A stretch of DNA of 64,000 nucleotides from Heterohyrax brucei (taxonomy: Eukaryota > Chordata > Mammalia > Hyracoidea > Procaviidae), in the NCBI GenBank assembly GCA_028571685.1, contig CM053162.1, positions 65,770,351 to 65,834,350 of the forward strand, read 5' to 3'. Shown here piece by piece: positions 10,473 through 22,012 of the stretch; the first letter of the stretch is position 1; every line of letters begins with the position of its first letter. The notes beneath the pieces are model-generated. The model saw nothing but the letters and a program-made list of their open reading frames with translations, was not told the DNA's origin and made no database searches. Made by a program: the position numbers and the translations under genes.

Positions 10473-12465
10473 TCTGGAACTCAGGACAGTTTATTATCTG
10501 GAAAGCAGCACCTGGCTTCTATGTTAACTGTCTATTTGTAGGCTGGGAAGCATAGAATTTGGGAAAGTGGATTGGAAAGTGGAGACCTATTTTTTATTTT
10601 TTAGATCAGTGTGTGAAATACTCAAATACTGTAAAAACAATACTTTTGTTTTCTTCCTTTCACTTTTTTTTCACTCTTCTTCCTTAGAACTTGCTTGTAC
10701 TCATTCAGCTACAAAAAAAAAATATGTCCTTCTGGTTAGAGGAGAAGAAATGAAGTGAGATTATCAGATGGGAAGGGCAGAGAATTCACGGAGGCTGACA
10801 GGGTCATGACAGCCATAGTGAAACCTAAAGAAACAGTTTGATAGAAGCAAAAGATAGAATATAAGATGTGAAGTGACTCTCGAGACTCAGAAGTTGTCCT
10901 GCAGAGTTTAACAGAAGGACTATCACAAGATTTTGTGTGATGAATTGCCATGTATAAAAAATACAATGCATGGAAGTTCAGAAATGAAAAGTAAACCCAC
11001 ACAGCAGAAGTCTAACATGGATTTCTTGAGAAAGCACCATGGAAACAAGTCCCTGGGGTCACACAGACTGGAGATGTCACTCCTGTTGACTGGTTATCTC
11101 TGGAGAATCTCTCCAGCCTGGAAATATGCAACTAATTATCTCCTGCAATGGGCTGAATCACCAATGTCATGTGACAAAAGCTAACTGATTCAAATGGTTT
11201 GCGGGCCTCTCCTTCTACCCCTGGCCTCCTGTTGCCACAAGCTTTTCAGCCCCTGGCAGCTCAAGCAGTTTCTCTTCATTTCTCCTTCTCCCCTCACCGT
11301 ACAGGACAGCGTCCATCAGTGCTCAGAGGGACATAGAAACTCGTCATCAGTTCTAAAGATTCAAGAGAAAACTGGTTGACGGCTGACTTGAAGCTGATAA
11401 TTATCAAGCACAGTGGTGGACAACTAGGGAAATGAACTACAAAGGAAGAGGAGAACCAGCAAGAGAAACAGATGACTAACTATCTCAAGATGAGAGGAGG
11501 AAGAATGCAGATGGGAGTGACGGTGAAGGTAAATAGACTGGGTGAGAAGGCTGAGGGGGTCAAAGCCAGGTTTATAAAAACTAGACTTTCCACCAGGAAA
11601 CTACCAACTGCTCCCCCTCCTTGCAGAAGCACTGGCATCTATCTTCATGCCAGCTTCCAGCTGATGGGGAGGAGAGCACAGGCTGCTCAACAGCTGCTGC
11701 ATTTCACCCCAGATGCGGCTGCACATCGTTGTTAGGCAAAGGGATTCTTAGACAGACACCGAACAACTAAGCACTTAGGCTTCCAGCTGGTGCAAGAAGA
11801 CAGCCAGTATCATCACACAGCAAGGGAAGCAAAGACATTTCCTGTTATGCCAAATTTGGTGAGAAATGAAAATCTGGAGACTGAGTGCACATTTAAAGGA
11901 GGACAGCCAACCATGTGTTAAGTGAGGTAAGCATTTAAAACACAGCAGATTCATTTTCATTTCAGATATACCATTAAGCATGGAGAAGTATTTTAAATCT
12001 ATCCTAAGAAAATGGTAGATGCCAAACATGAATATGCTACATACTGCTTTCCTAGTTCATCAACAGTGCCACTAAATCATCAAAAAATCTACAGTCTCAC
12101 TTGAAGTTCTATGTTTCCTGTATAAATCTGAAGTCTTAAAGCGAGTCTTTTCCTTTTACATTAAATGGAGGAATTTTAAACAAAAAAATGACTTAGAGAT
12201 AAGGTGCTGATTAGTTTTAGAGTGCCATTAAATTATTACAGATAATACAGAAGTATTTATATTTCTTAGAGTTTAAATTCATCCAGTGGCTCATCTGGGT
12301 CTCTTTAGCTTAGAATATACGATGTGTGTCAGCATGCCATCTGTCTGTGCTGACTGGAGAAGATGCCATGGCGGTATATGGGTATACGAATGAGTGAATA
12401 GGTAGATGGACAGAGAGAAAGAGACATGTAAGATATAAGGAATTGTTCCGAAATGGTTTTATGCA
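10473..12465. other. Intron without recognised elements
   Basis: No gene or clear repeat is seen. Open frames reach 88 codons (10736-11002, minus) and show no family features. The 11050-11750 part is less A/T-rich but otherwise ordinary. Confidence 0.45.
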
Positions 12466-12488
12466 TGTGTGTGTGTGTGTGTGTGTGT
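12466..12488 (+). repeat. (GT)n microsatellite
   Basis: About eleven GT units. Confidence 0.9.
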
Positions 12489-12511
12489 TTAAATAAAATC
12501 ATAGACATGAA

Positions 12512-12641
12512 GTGGGTTCCCACCCATAGGACTCTATAGCACAGCGTAGACTTGCCCCAGTGGGTTTCTAAGGAGCGGCTGGTAAATTCAAATTGCCAAC
12601 CTTTTGGTTAGCAACTCGAGCTCTTAACCCATGAATACCAG
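12512..12641 (-). mobile_element. AfroSINE-type SINE, partial
   Basis: Antisense: CATAGGACTCTATAGCACAG, CTTGCCCCAGTGGGTTTCTA, AATTGCCAACCTTTTGGTTA. The tail end is replaced by unrelated sequence. Confidence 0.8.
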
Positions 12642-12642
12642 A

Positions 12643-12688
12643 TCTATCTATCTATTCATCCATCCATCTATCTATCTAGGTATCTATC
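12643..12688 (+). repeat. (ATCT)/(ATCC)n between two SINEs
   Basis: A degenerate tetranucleotide run, CTATCTATTCATCCATCC and so on, lies exactly between oppositely oriented SINEs. Confidence 0.85.
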
Positions 12689-12689
12689 T

Positions 12690-12862
12690 AGAAAGCCTCA
12701 TGGCTATAGTGGTTGACAGCTGAGCTGTGAACCAAAAACAGGTTGGCAGTTCAAATCCACCAGGCACTCCTTGAAATCTCTATGGGACTGTTCTACTCTG
12801 TCCTATAGGGTTGCTATGAGTTGCAGCTGACTCAATGGCAGTGGGTTGACTTTTTTTTTTAA
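12690..12862 (+). mobile_element. AfroSINE-type SINE, short form
   Basis: Head GAAAGCCTCATGGCTATAGTG, B-box CAGTTCAAATCCACC, body CTATGGGACTGTTCTACTCT, tail GGTTGCTATGAGTTGCAGC, then a T-run of ten. Nearly full length. Confidence 0.88.
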
Positions 12863-13318
12863 TCGATCTATTTATGCATGCACACATACACATACACATA
12901 TTACTAAAATTGTAGTCAGTCAGGCATACTTTGTCTTAGAATTTCCTTAAATTTGAAATCTGTGGCAAACTGCTTTCTAGTATTCCTTTTTTTCTTGTCG
13001 TTTAGCTTAACCTAAGATACTTTAACATAAAAGTATAAAAAAAATGTCTTTGAAGCTATCAGACACTTCTGGATCTTCCTATCAAATCAATACAATAAAC
13101 TGAAAGGATACTCCAATTTTCTTTATAGAAATTGTTTTCATAACTCAGTTTTGGAAAAAACAAAAAAATTTACCCTTCAGTCCTGTTCTTTGAAGTGCCC
13201 GCCATTATATGTCAAATGTTTTATTGTAGGTACTTTTTAATAAATAAAATAATTAATTAAATATTGACAAAGTACAAATTGATATGAAATCAAAAGATAT
13301 CTATTGAGTTAATAGTAA

Positions 13319-13537
13319 GAGATTCCCTGGATGGTACAGTTAATCTCCTACACTGGGTAAGTGAAAGGTTAGAGGTTCAAGCACACCCAGAGATAATTTT
13401 AGAAGAAAGGAATGGTGATCTCCTTCTGAAAAATCAGTCACTGAAAACTCCATGGAGCACAGTTCTGCTCTGACATACATGATGTCACCAGAAGTTGGAA
13501 GCAATCTGGTAACAACTCTTTGGGTTTGGGTTTTTAC
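13319..13537 (+). mobile_element. SINE with RTE-5'UTR-like body
   Basis: The head is GATTCCCTGGATGGTACAG, with AGAGGTTCAAGCACACCC as B-box region. The body GGAATGGTGATCTCCTTCTG, AAAAATCAGTCACTGAAAAC matches the body of the tRNA-Gly-headed SINE at 6190-6240 and not the short SINE. The tail GATGTCACCAGAAGTTGG is the diverged common tail. It is a distinct structural type. Confidence 0.78.
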
Positions 13538-13667
13538 CTTGAGTTCTAGTGAGTGCAGGAATGTAACACAATTTTTAATAGTTAGTCCCAACTTTGTACC
13601 TAAACTAACGTCAAAAACTGCTTAGGCTACCATCTTAACCAGGTTAGGGCATTAAAAGAACCGACCA

Positions 13668-13832
13668 GCTGGAGTCTTAACCTGGGGTCCACGAAGTGGA
13701 GTTCTCAGGAGTCATCAATCCCCAAAGCTCTATGTAATTTGTGTTTGAATATCTATGTTTCTGTATACTTGTATGTTTTGGGGGCTAAGAAAGTATTTCT
13801 CATCAGAACCTCAGAGGGGGCTGTATTTCCCA
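13668..13832 (+). mobile_element. Possible hAT-type MITE remnant
   Basis: It starts GAGTCTTAACCTGGGGTCCA and ends near GAACCTCAGAGGGGGCTG, which resembles ancient mammalian hAT MITEs that open with CTTAACCTGGGGTCC. Recognition only. Confidence 0.4.
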
Positions 13833-14552
13833 CCAGGAGTTTAAAAAGATGTTGAGGCAGATGCTGTATAAGACTCTTGGAAATCTTCCAAGATTCTCCA
13901 ACAGCTGGGAGTCAATGGGATCAGTGAGAGCAGTAACACTTTTGGTTCATCATTCAACTCCCCCATTGTGAATAGTTTTCCTCTTTGCGCTTCCTGTTCT
14001 CAACAATGCCTCCACAGTGACTGTAGGTAGCAGGAACACTTCAGGGAACATCAGCATATTAAAATTGCCTGCCGTACACAGAAAATAAACCATCAAAAAT
14101 GTAGCCTGTTGTGTGAAATCTTGTTTCTAAGGGTATGAAAAGAAGAACACAGAGAGAAGGAGAAGCCACAGGGAGGAATGAGGGCAGGAAGAGAAGTCAT
14201 GACTTAAGGAAGTTGTCCACACTTCTGTCTATTCCTCTGATGCTTTTGGCAAAGACACAAGCAAACTCAGGCCACTGACACTTTCCCAGTGGACACATGT
14301 CCACTAGGTGATTTTCTTCAATCTTACCTTCATTCCCCTTTCCTGGCAGAAACAACTAAGGGAAATGAGACCACCCCAAACATCAGCAGCCTCCACTGTG
14401 TTCTCACTGCCATGAGAACTGAAGGAGACTCTTTCTATTGTAGCCAAAGCCAAGGTGCCGTCGAGTTGGATCTTTCTATTGTGGAGGTGCCAAAAATGCC
14501 CTAGAAGTTTGAGGTTTCCAGCTCTTACCCACTGAAATTATCTTTCTAACTA
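13833..14552. other. Intron without clear features
   Basis: A 27-bp stretch at 14447-14473 (GCCAAGGTGCCGTCGAGTTGG) resembles a SINE tail in antisense. The rest shows nothing I recognise. Confidence 0.4.
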
Positions 14553-15114
14553 TGAGCACTGACAATTAAGTTCATGAACTCATCCTAGAAAAAGTACGAC
14601 ACACCTCAGTGATGAATATCAGTACAGTCACCTTCAAAGTACTTTCCTTGGGAAGCTATACACTGATGCCAGTGCCTAGTCCACCCTTCAAAGCAATTTG
14701 GGAACTCTTTTTCTGGCATGGTCATTGGAGCTGTCATCATACTACCCTCAATGTCATCAATGTCATCAAAATGTCTTCCTTCCGATAGTTCCCTTATCTT
14801 TAGGTAGAGAATAAAGTCAGTAGGGGCTGGATTGGGTGAGTACAGAGGGTGTACCAAATATAGTTATTTGTTTATGAGCTAAAAAGTCCTTCACAGACAA
14901 TCATACAATTAAATTCACAAGTTTGCCACCTTGTCTTGGGTACAATGGCCATTCCAGAAAGAGTCCCAAAGTTTCTGTGAAGGGTAGACTAGGCACTGGC
15001 ATCAGTCCATAGCTTCCCAAGGGAAGCACTTCGAACATGACTGTAGTGACATTCAGCAATGAGGAATGCAGTGCTTAGAAAAATTAAGTTCCCAGATTTA
15101 ACTGTCAGACCTTG
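14553..15114 (-). mobile_element. Foldback mariner-derived element, copy 1
   Basis: TA dinucleotides flank it (14551-14552, 15115-15116). The minus-strand frame 14606-14857 encodes a mariner transposase C-terminus: HPLYSPNPAPTDF contains the third catalytic aspartate, followed by EFPNCFEGWTRHWHQCIASQ. The right end 14945-15114 is an inverted copy of the left ~170 bp, encoding the same NCFEGW...CIASQG region on the plus strand in broken form. The DNARPH motif with the second catalytic Asp and everything N-terminal are missing. It is non-autonomous. Confidence 0.85.
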
Positions 15115-15418
15115 TATAATTCAGATAAATGAAACAATGTAATTTCAGATATAAAATTCTGTTTCTCTCAATTTTCAAAACATGTTAAATGAGTTGGGTC
15201 ATATATGTAATAGGAATATCTTATCTTTGGGTCTTAGAGGCCTTTGTAGAGCAACTGAGGACTGCTAGGCCCACTTCAAATACTTAGCATGCACCTACAA
15301 GTGAGCAATACGCGACTGGAAATCATGTTGCCACATCTGCAAGTCTTTGGCTGCAGTTATGTCATTTCTCTAGCCAAGCACATGGCCCTGAGTGTAAACT
15401 TGAGTGTAAACCTAAGGT

Positions 15419-15592
15419 AAAGCTAAACCAAACCCAAACTCATTTCCACTGAGTTGATTCTGACTCATATCAACAGAATAGGATAGAGGAAAACTGCCCC
15501 CACAGTTTCCAAGGAGTGCCTGGTGGATCTGAACTGCTGATCTTGTGGTTAGCAGCCATAGCACTTAACCACTACACCAAGAGGGTTTCCAA
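15419..15592 (-). mobile_element. AfroSINE-type SINE, short form
   Basis: Antisense: CCAAACCCAAACTCATTTCC, GATTCTGACTCATATCAACA, CCACAGTTTCCAAGGAGTGCC, GATCTTGTGGTTAGCAGCC, and the head ACCACTACACCAAGAGGGTTT. Full length. Confidence 0.88.
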
Positions 15593-15654
15593 ATCTCAGG
15601 TAGGAGGTAACAAAGTGTGAACTGTGGGCTAAATCCTACCCGGTGTGTGTTTCT

Positions 15655-16447
15655 ATGGTGCCTACAAGATCTACATAACGAAGATAGCATAGTCTCACTT
15701 GCTGAAAGTGAAGCGGACTTGAAGCAGTTACTAAAGCTCAAAGACCACAGCCTTCAGTGTGCATTACACCTTAGCACCAAGAAAACAAAAATCCTCACAA
15801 CTGGGTCAATAAACAACATCGTGATAAATGGAGAAAAGAATGAGGTTGTCAAGGACTTCACTTTACTTGGATCCTTGATCAACATCCATGGAAGCAGCAG
15901 TCAAGGAATCAAGCAATGTATTGCAACAGGCAAATCTGACGCAAAAGATCTCTTTAAAGTGCTAAAAAGCAAAGAGCGTCTTGAAGGCGTATGTGCACCT
16001 CATCCAAGCCATAGTGTTTTGAATCACTTAACATGCGTGCAACAGCTAGATGACTGATAAAGAAGACCAAAGAATTGAGGTGTTGGATTTTGGTGTTGGC
16101 AAAGAATATTGACTGCATCACAGACTGCCAACTGAACAAACAGATCTGTTTTAGGAAAAAGTGCAGCTAGAATGCTCCTTAGAAGCTACGATGACAAGAT
16201 TGTGTCTAACACATGTCAGACATGTTATCAGGGAGATCAACCCTGAAAAAAGGAAATCATGCCTGGTGACGTGGAGGGTCAGCTAAAGGGAAGACACTCA
16301 GTGAGACGGACCGGCACGGTGGCTGAAACAAGGGGCTCAAACCCAGCAACAACTAGGAGGATGGCACAGGACAGGGTAACGTTTTGTTCTAGTAGACACA
16401 GCAATCCTGTGAGTGGAACCGACTTGACAGAACCTAACAATAGAAGA
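15655..16447 (+). mobile_element. BovB-like RTE LINE 3' end
   Basis: An open frame to 16057 holds SLAESEADLKQLLKLKDHS and then KDFTLLGSLINIHGSSSQ, the RTE region after the RT active site. It ends GGAACCGACTTGACAGAACC then TAACAATAG. The 146-codon frame is a fortuitously long remnant. The YADD-type motif is absent. Confidence 0.88.
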
Positions 16448-16619
16448 CTATGATGATTATGGTATTTTAAATAGATGTTCTACAACCGTGTACTTAAGAT
16501 CTCAGTTTTGCCTCCTGGCTTCCACAGTGTAAGATATTGGCATTGGGAGCCAGTGTTTGCTGACACCTTGTTTAAGCAACACACGTGACAATAAAAGCTA
16601 AAACCTGAGATAGCAACAG

Positions 16620-16885
16620 CCATGCTAGAAAATCAATTTCGTGGAATTCTACCTATCAGTAAGGAAACAAACACCTCAAATAAAATATTAATAAGCAAAA
16701 TCAATCAAGATTCATATATTTATCTTGATTAAGTAAGTTTTTTGCTGGGAATTCAAGAGTAGCTCAACATTAGAAAAATTAGAAATGAAATCACCACTAT
16801 CAAGAGATTAAAGATGGAAAACGAGAGGCCAGGAAAGCACTTAAATGATATAACGGAAGACAAATTTGATGAAGAAGGCCACAAA
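16620..16885 (+). mobile_element. L1 ORF2 remnant
   Basis: GCTGGGAATTCAAGAGTAGC, then TCAACATTAGAAAAATTAGAA, then ATCACCACTATCAAGAG is the L1 RT segment usually reading GGATTCAAGAATGGTTCAACAT. Small and diverged. Confidence 0.55.
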
Positions 16886-17084
16886 GTAAATCAATGAGAT
16901 ATAACTGTTTGATTCAAATAGATCAATTACACATCACGTCATTTCCTTGAGTTTTACAAAGCATCTCCTTTTATTCTTGTCTCCTAAGTTATTACAAAAA
17001 GCACAAAAATAAAAAATATCTAGAAACATGTCTGAATGGACTGTGGTTACATGCAATTTTCTTTCAAAATCTCCATCTATCTGC

Positions 17085-17122
17085 CTGTCTATCTACCCAC
17101 ATATCTAACTATCTATCCATTC
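17085..17122 (+). repeat. (CTAT)/(CTGC)n tetranucleotide run
   Basis: Imperfect repeats of CTATCTGCCTGTCTATC type. Confidence 0.75.
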
Positions 17123-17354
17123 TGTGCAACTGCCTTGAGAGACACAACTTCACTGGAGAAGTTCTATGAGTTAGCAGCCTCAACCTAAGTTCTGCATCCT
17201 CTTCTACCAGAGAACAGTTTGCCATCAGAGAATGCACTTTATAGAACTCAGGCCTGATTCCCACTTTCATTTGGGGAGGCTGGATTTCCATTCCGCATTC
17301 CCTCCTCACTAAGAAAGTGCTCTGTACAGAGAAGAGCAGAGCAGCCTCCTCACC

Positions 17355-17593
17355 AAACACAGAGAAGTGCAGTGGGTGAGTTGGTAGGCTCAGGGTGCCG
17401 ACTGCCTGAGCTGGAATCCCTGTTCTAGTAGTTTCCAAACTGCGACCTTGCTAAGTCAATCTGTTCTTCGGGGAATCAGTTTTCTCAGTTCAAGGATAAT
17501 GATAACGCTTTCTTCATAATGTCACAAGAACAAAGAGGTACACGTATACACACACACACATACACAAAGTGCCTGGCATAGGATAAGAGCTCA
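17355..17593 (+). mobile_element. MIR SINE, split by a younger SINE
   Basis: GGGTGCCGACTGCCTGAGCTGG, GCGACCTTGCTAAGTCAATC, CAGTTTTCTCAGTTCAAGGAT and AGTGCCTGGCATAGGATAAG follow the MIR consensus order. The MIR end resumes at 17740 (CTAAATGTTGGCTGTT). Confidence 0.75.
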
Positions 17594-17729
17594 AAAAGCC
17601 AAAAAAAAAACAAACAAACAAACATCAAACCTGCTGCCATTGAATTGATTCTGACGCACAGCAACCCTAGAGGTCAGAGTAGAACTGCCCCATGGAGTTT
17701 CCAAGGAGAACCTGGAAGATCTGGCTTTC
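17594..17729 (-). mobile_element. AfroSINE-type SINE, truncated, with 10-bp target duplication
   Basis: TAAGAGCTCA occurs at 17584-17593 and again at 17730-17739, bracketing the insertion into the MIR. The tail A-run with CAAACAAACAAA is at 17605-17622. The body is CAACCCTAGAGGTCAGAGTA and CCCATGGAGTTTCCAAGGAG. The tRNA-like head is missing, so the copy is 5'-truncated. Confidence 0.9.
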
Positions 17730-17764
17730 TAAGAGCTCACTAAATGTTGGCTGTTTTTACAGTC

Positions 17765-17912
17765 GAAATCCATAGTAGTTAAGTGTTAACAGCTGCTAAC
17801 CAAAAGGTCAGCAGTTCAAATCCACCAGGCTCTCCTTGGAAACGCTATAGGGCAGTTCTGCTCTGTCCTCTATTGTCACTATGAGTCAGAATTCACACAA
17901 TGGCCCTGGCTT
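17765..17912 (+). mobile_element. AfroSINE-type SINE, short form
   Basis: GTTAACAGCTGCTAACCAAA, GTCAGCAGTTCAAATCCACC, CTATAGGGCAGTTCTGCTCT, TGTCACTATGAGTCAGAATT. It abuts the MIR end. Confidence 0.87.
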
Positions 17913-19465
17913 TGCCTTTTGATCCTTACAGTTTTCTTGTAGTAGACGAATCATCCCATTGCTGAGAGTACAGCTTGTATTCAGACCATTTTCCAGGCAT
18001 GAGTCCCTGAGGTCCAGGCATGTTAAGTGTGAACTCCACTGCAGCCGTAGGCAATCCCTTCCTCTTCAGCTGGTGTGAGCGTGTCTTCAGCCTCAGCAGC
18101 AGCAGCCAGAACAAAGTTCTCACTGGAAAGCTGGTCCTAGTGGCCCACATGTGTCTAACCCCAGCTGACACCCAAGTGGGTTTCACATGTACCCACCCGG
18201 CCAACCTGCAGGAATCAAGTTGCATGCTACTTTCAAGGGAGTGCTTTCATTATCTATAAAAATGTATTCACAGAACATGGTCTTAGAAATGTTACCCATG
18301 AGATAGGGCTCTGGAACAAACCCCATATGCCTTTGTCTCAAGCAACTAAAAGAGCTGAAGAGGAAGCTATCCATTTTACCTCCTGGGCTACAGTCAGGAA
18401 ATGTATTATCTGTAGAATACTAGAGCAGCCATCTGTCCTCAAACAATACATGACATCATTGCTAATATATGATGTCATTGCTTCACAGTTTCTGAAATAC
18501 AATTAGCGAACTGGTGAAAGATACACAGTATGAACTTTACGATGATTTTACGATATATCAATTCGAATTCCTGGATAGGCAGCTGTCTCTGGCAATGATT
18601 CTAGCCTACTAGATCTACTGATGGCTTCTGCCATTCTTAATTGTCTGAGTGATTGCTTTCCACTTATACTGCGGTTTCCCTTCCCCCAGCCATTGTATAA
18701 GTGGCTTGACTTAGAAATGTAATGTATCTTTTAAAATAATGTACATTTGGAAAGCATTCATCATCGAACACATCCTTTATCTGTTACCATGGCAACTACA
18801 TGCCCAGACATCCTCATACAAAGAAAAATGCATACTGTATTCCTACTTCTGTATCCTCATCATATGTCTGTTTATTACTAAAATAAAATTTAAAAATGAT
18901 TTACCAACAGTTTAACTAGTTGCTAGAAATTGTTAGGCATTCCACATAGACATCTACAGCTAAAACAAAACAAACTGCCTTGTCCTTGTCCTAAAGGAAC
19001 TGAAAGAATAACAAGGCCCACCCTAGAAAGCCACATAGCCAATGGCATACCCAGGGAAGCTGGGAGCACAGCACAAAGTAATTCATCCACCGGGTTGCTG
19101 TGACAGTGAGTGGCCACACAAATGTTAATTATTTGTGTTTCCACTTCTTAAAATTCAAGTGAAATGGTCGAGTCATTGGTCTTCATTAGCCTGTCTGTGC
19201 CAGAATCCCTCTTTGTGCTCTACTAAACCTTTCGTACTTCAAGTTTCCAAATCTGGAACTCACAGTACACGAACACGTTAGATGACTCTTGCCTATTTAT
19301 GACTGAGTAACATTCAAGCGACTCTCCCCTGACACAGAGACTCATCAATCCTTGAGGTTATTTTCAGTTAAGGGCTCAAGTACTTCTGAACCTTTACAGA
19401 GAGAAAGAAAGTTTATGAGTTTTCCTCTAGTAAATTTACTGCAACAAAAAGAGACGTGTCGTTAC
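17913..19465. other. Intron without recognised elements
   Basis: The 18000-18370 part is C/G-richer with opposing open frames of 99 and 79 codons. Neither has recognisable motifs. No repeat family was identified in the stretch. Confidence 0.4.
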
Positions 19466-19587
19466 TGTTCCACAGCAGCAGTTAGACTGGCAATTCAAAT
19501 CCACTGGTCTTGGGAAACTCAATGGGGCAGTTCTACTCTGTCCTTTAGGACAGCTACGCATCACAACTGGCAGGACAGCAGTGAGTT
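19466..19587 (+). mobile_element. AfroSINE-type SINE fragment
   Basis: GACTGGCAATTCAAATCCACTG, GAAACTCAATGGGGCAGTTC, TACTCTGTCCTTTAGGACAG. The tail is scrambled. Confidence 0.75.
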
Positions 19588-19589
19588 CA

Positions 19590-19992
19590 GTTCTGATTTG
19601 AATGCAATCATAGTAATAACTAGGTATGATGTAACAACACCAACGAAATTCATGGATAAAAATACAGAACAACCCATAAATTATAACAAAGGTCCACTCT
19701 TTGGACAGGAATGGAATGGACTTGGCAATGCAGAGTAACCATATGTTGGAAGCACTTTATGGTTCTATACATCTATAGGATATCATCTTGCTGACCTCTG
19801 GCTGGAGGAAGGGGAGTGGACGGAGAGGAGGGGAAAGGAGACTGTTGGGAGGATGAGACATGTATGGAGCAGAGAGGAATAGTGTACAGTCACCAGACAG
19901 GGAGAGCAGTGGAAGCTGCATATAGGGGGGCATGTAAATTTACATGTGAATGTACATTTTTACTCAGTTATGTTAAATAAAAAAAAAAATAC
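19590..19992 (+). mobile_element. L1 3' UTR with poly(A)
   Basis: TGATTTGAATGCAATCATAG leads to GGAGAGGAGGGGAAAGGAGA, AGCAGTGGAAGCTGCATATA and a tail of eleven A (19979-19989). It shares its last ~190 bp with the L1 end at 61540-61735 and, inverted, with 9366-9505. Confidence 0.75.
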
Positions 19993-20102
19993 AGAACAAG
20001 AAATGCCATTATTCTGTGCTTGCAGAACCTGAGACATGTCCCACGTGCCCATGCCCTCACTACGGAATAACATTGGGTCTTGGGGTCAGTTTTTAAAAAA
20101 GT

Positions 20103-20141
20103 GTTTGGATCCGACTCGATGGCACTTGGCTGGCTTGTCTT
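20103..20141 (+). repeat. Isolated SINE-tail fragment
   Basis: GGATCCGACTCGATGGCACT then TGGCTGGCTTG. This tail block stands without the SINE body. Similar lone tails are at 28632, 29590, 34604 and 56893. Confidence 0.55.
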
Positions 20142-21329
20142 TTAGTTTCTCATAACCTCCAGGGTTCTGTAACCCTTTGTATCTGGTCCACCTTCAGCTA
20201 CGGCCCTTGTGACAAACGCTAGTACAATTACAAAACCACACTTTTCTTAAGTCACAGTGACAGCATGACTAAAAGTAAAACTGTAAAAAAGAATAAACAA
20301 AAAGTTTAAGTAAACACAAAGCTGTCTGCATCTTCTATATCCACAACACCTTACAATTGCAGAATCTTTACAGCCAAGTATAAAAATACTCAAGGCTTTA
20401 ATTTCTTCTAGTAGAACTGTTTCCTGTCATTCATGTCTGTCAACCAATCAAATGACAGAGACTCAGTGCTGTCGCTGTCAGCAGCTCTGCAGTTGGTTAA
20501 GACTTTCCGATGTACATTGTCCCTTCCCCAAGCAACGCTCCAACCCGATGAGCTTAGCATTAGTAAAGGCAGAGTTCAATCCCAGCTGGAAGGCTGTAAC
20601 ATCTTCATCAGTGGTAGCCATGACCTCTAATGTCACCGATGCAATCTGAATTATCAGAGTAATTGAGCTTTTAAAGTTTCACATGCCCAAGACAAGAGGA
20701 TGTTACCTCTAGATACCAACACAGTTTAGGTGTCTATCCTCTTGAAGGTAAGCAGAATGAAATGGAATGCTAAAGAGAGAGGCTCAGCTATTACCTGATG
20801 CTGAGACAGAGATGTCGTATAGATTAAACAGTGGATTTTCTAGGGTTAATTGCAAAAAACTGGATGCCCTCGCTTTGCAGATGATCACTGGATCGCAGTT
20901 TGTGGCTCAGCCTTACTGCCATGCATGCCCCGTAACCCTGCCTGTTTCTCGGAGCCACTTCTCAGCAGTGCCTCTGCCCAACACTATGCACGTGATTACC
21001 AAGGGTGCTGCCATACTTCTGCTTGACTCCATCCTGGCCTGCAACTGACCAGAAGGGTGTGTCCGTTATCTAGCGATGTATGGGGACCACTCCAAAACTC
21101 AGTGGCTGCAAACCACAGCTGTTTATTATTTTGCATGATTCCAGGAGGAGGGAGGGGAAGAGAGGTTCTATCACTATAAAATGGCCACAGTCAACTAAAG
21201 CAACAGCTTGGCTGAAAGGTCTAAAATGATCACACACATGTATAACAATTAGCCCTGGCTGTCGGCTGCAGGCTGGGATCACCTGGAATGGCAAGACCTT
21301 TTACCTTTGTAGGCGTTCACCTTCCAAAT
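20142..21329. other. Intron without recognised elements
   Basis: Several 65-93 codon open frames are present and none looks coding. No repeat was identified. Confidence 0.4.
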
Positions 21330-21424
21330 CTCAAACCCACTGCCACTGAGTCAATTCTGACTCACAGAGACCTTATAGGTCAGAGTAGAACTGCCCCATA
21401 CCACTATGCCACTTAGGTTTCTTT
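21330..21424 (-). mobile_element. AfroSINE-type SINE with internal deletion
   Basis: CAAACCCACTGCCACTGAGT, CAGAGTAGAACTGCCCCATA is followed directly by CCACTATGCCACTTAGGTTT, so roughly 70 bp of the middle are missing. Confidence 0.82.
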
Positions 21425-21462
21425 ATATCTTGTGCGTTTCAGGTTATCATGGCTTTACGGTT

Positions 21463-21945
21463 GTCATGGATTGAATTGTGTTCCCCAAACAATGTGTGTA
21501 GAAACTGGACTGGGCAACGATTGCTGGTATTGTGTCTGCTGTAAGCCCTGCCTCTGTGTAATGAGGCGAAATGCACAGCAGCTGAGTTGCTGGAGAAGGG
21601 CTCAATGTGTAAAATTGTTTCGTGCCTCGAGGCAGTCTCTTGAGATTTAAAAGAAGCTAGTAGGAGATTTGGGAAACCTCATATCACCAAGATGCAGGGC
21701 TGGGAACTTAGCACATCCTTTGGAAAGGACTGAGGTCCCTGTGCCTCAGGGGCTTCCAGTCCAGAGGAAGACTGGTGACAAGGACCTTCCTCCAGAGCCA
21801 GCAGAAAAACCCTTCCCCTGGAGCTGCTACCCTGAATTTGGACTTTTAGCCTACTGGACTGTGATGAACTAAAATTACTCTTTATAAAGCCACCACTTGT
21901 GGTGTTTCTGTTGAAGCAGCACCAGTTGACAAAAACAAGAGCAAA
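21463..21945 (+). mobile_element. MaLR-like solo LTR
   Basis: It opens GTCATGGATTGAATTGTGTTC and closes GGTGTTTCTGTTGAAGCAGCA. The inverted sequence at 42612-43097 is a second copy: both share GACAAGGACCTTCCTCCA, GGACTGTGATGAACTAAAAT (GGACTGTGACAAAGTAAAAT there), and CCTTTGGAAAGGACTGAGGT. A polyadenylation-like AACTAAAATTACTC lies near the end. No internal region or gene is present. Confidence 0.8.
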
Positions 21946-22012
21946 ACTGAAAGATACAGACCCTTTGAGACCTCTACTTGGAACTCACTTAGCGTCACTT
22001 TTGCCACAACAT

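Noticed and set aside
12643..12688. CRISPR-like array
   Set aside because: A simple tetranucleotide run with no spacers, in a mammalian intron.
14606..14857. Mariner transposase as a functional gene
   Set aside because: Only the last ~80 residues exist; the DNA-binding half and two of the three catalytic residues are missing.
15617..16057. 146-codon frame as a gene
   Set aside because: It is the RTE reverse transcriptase C-terminal remnant.
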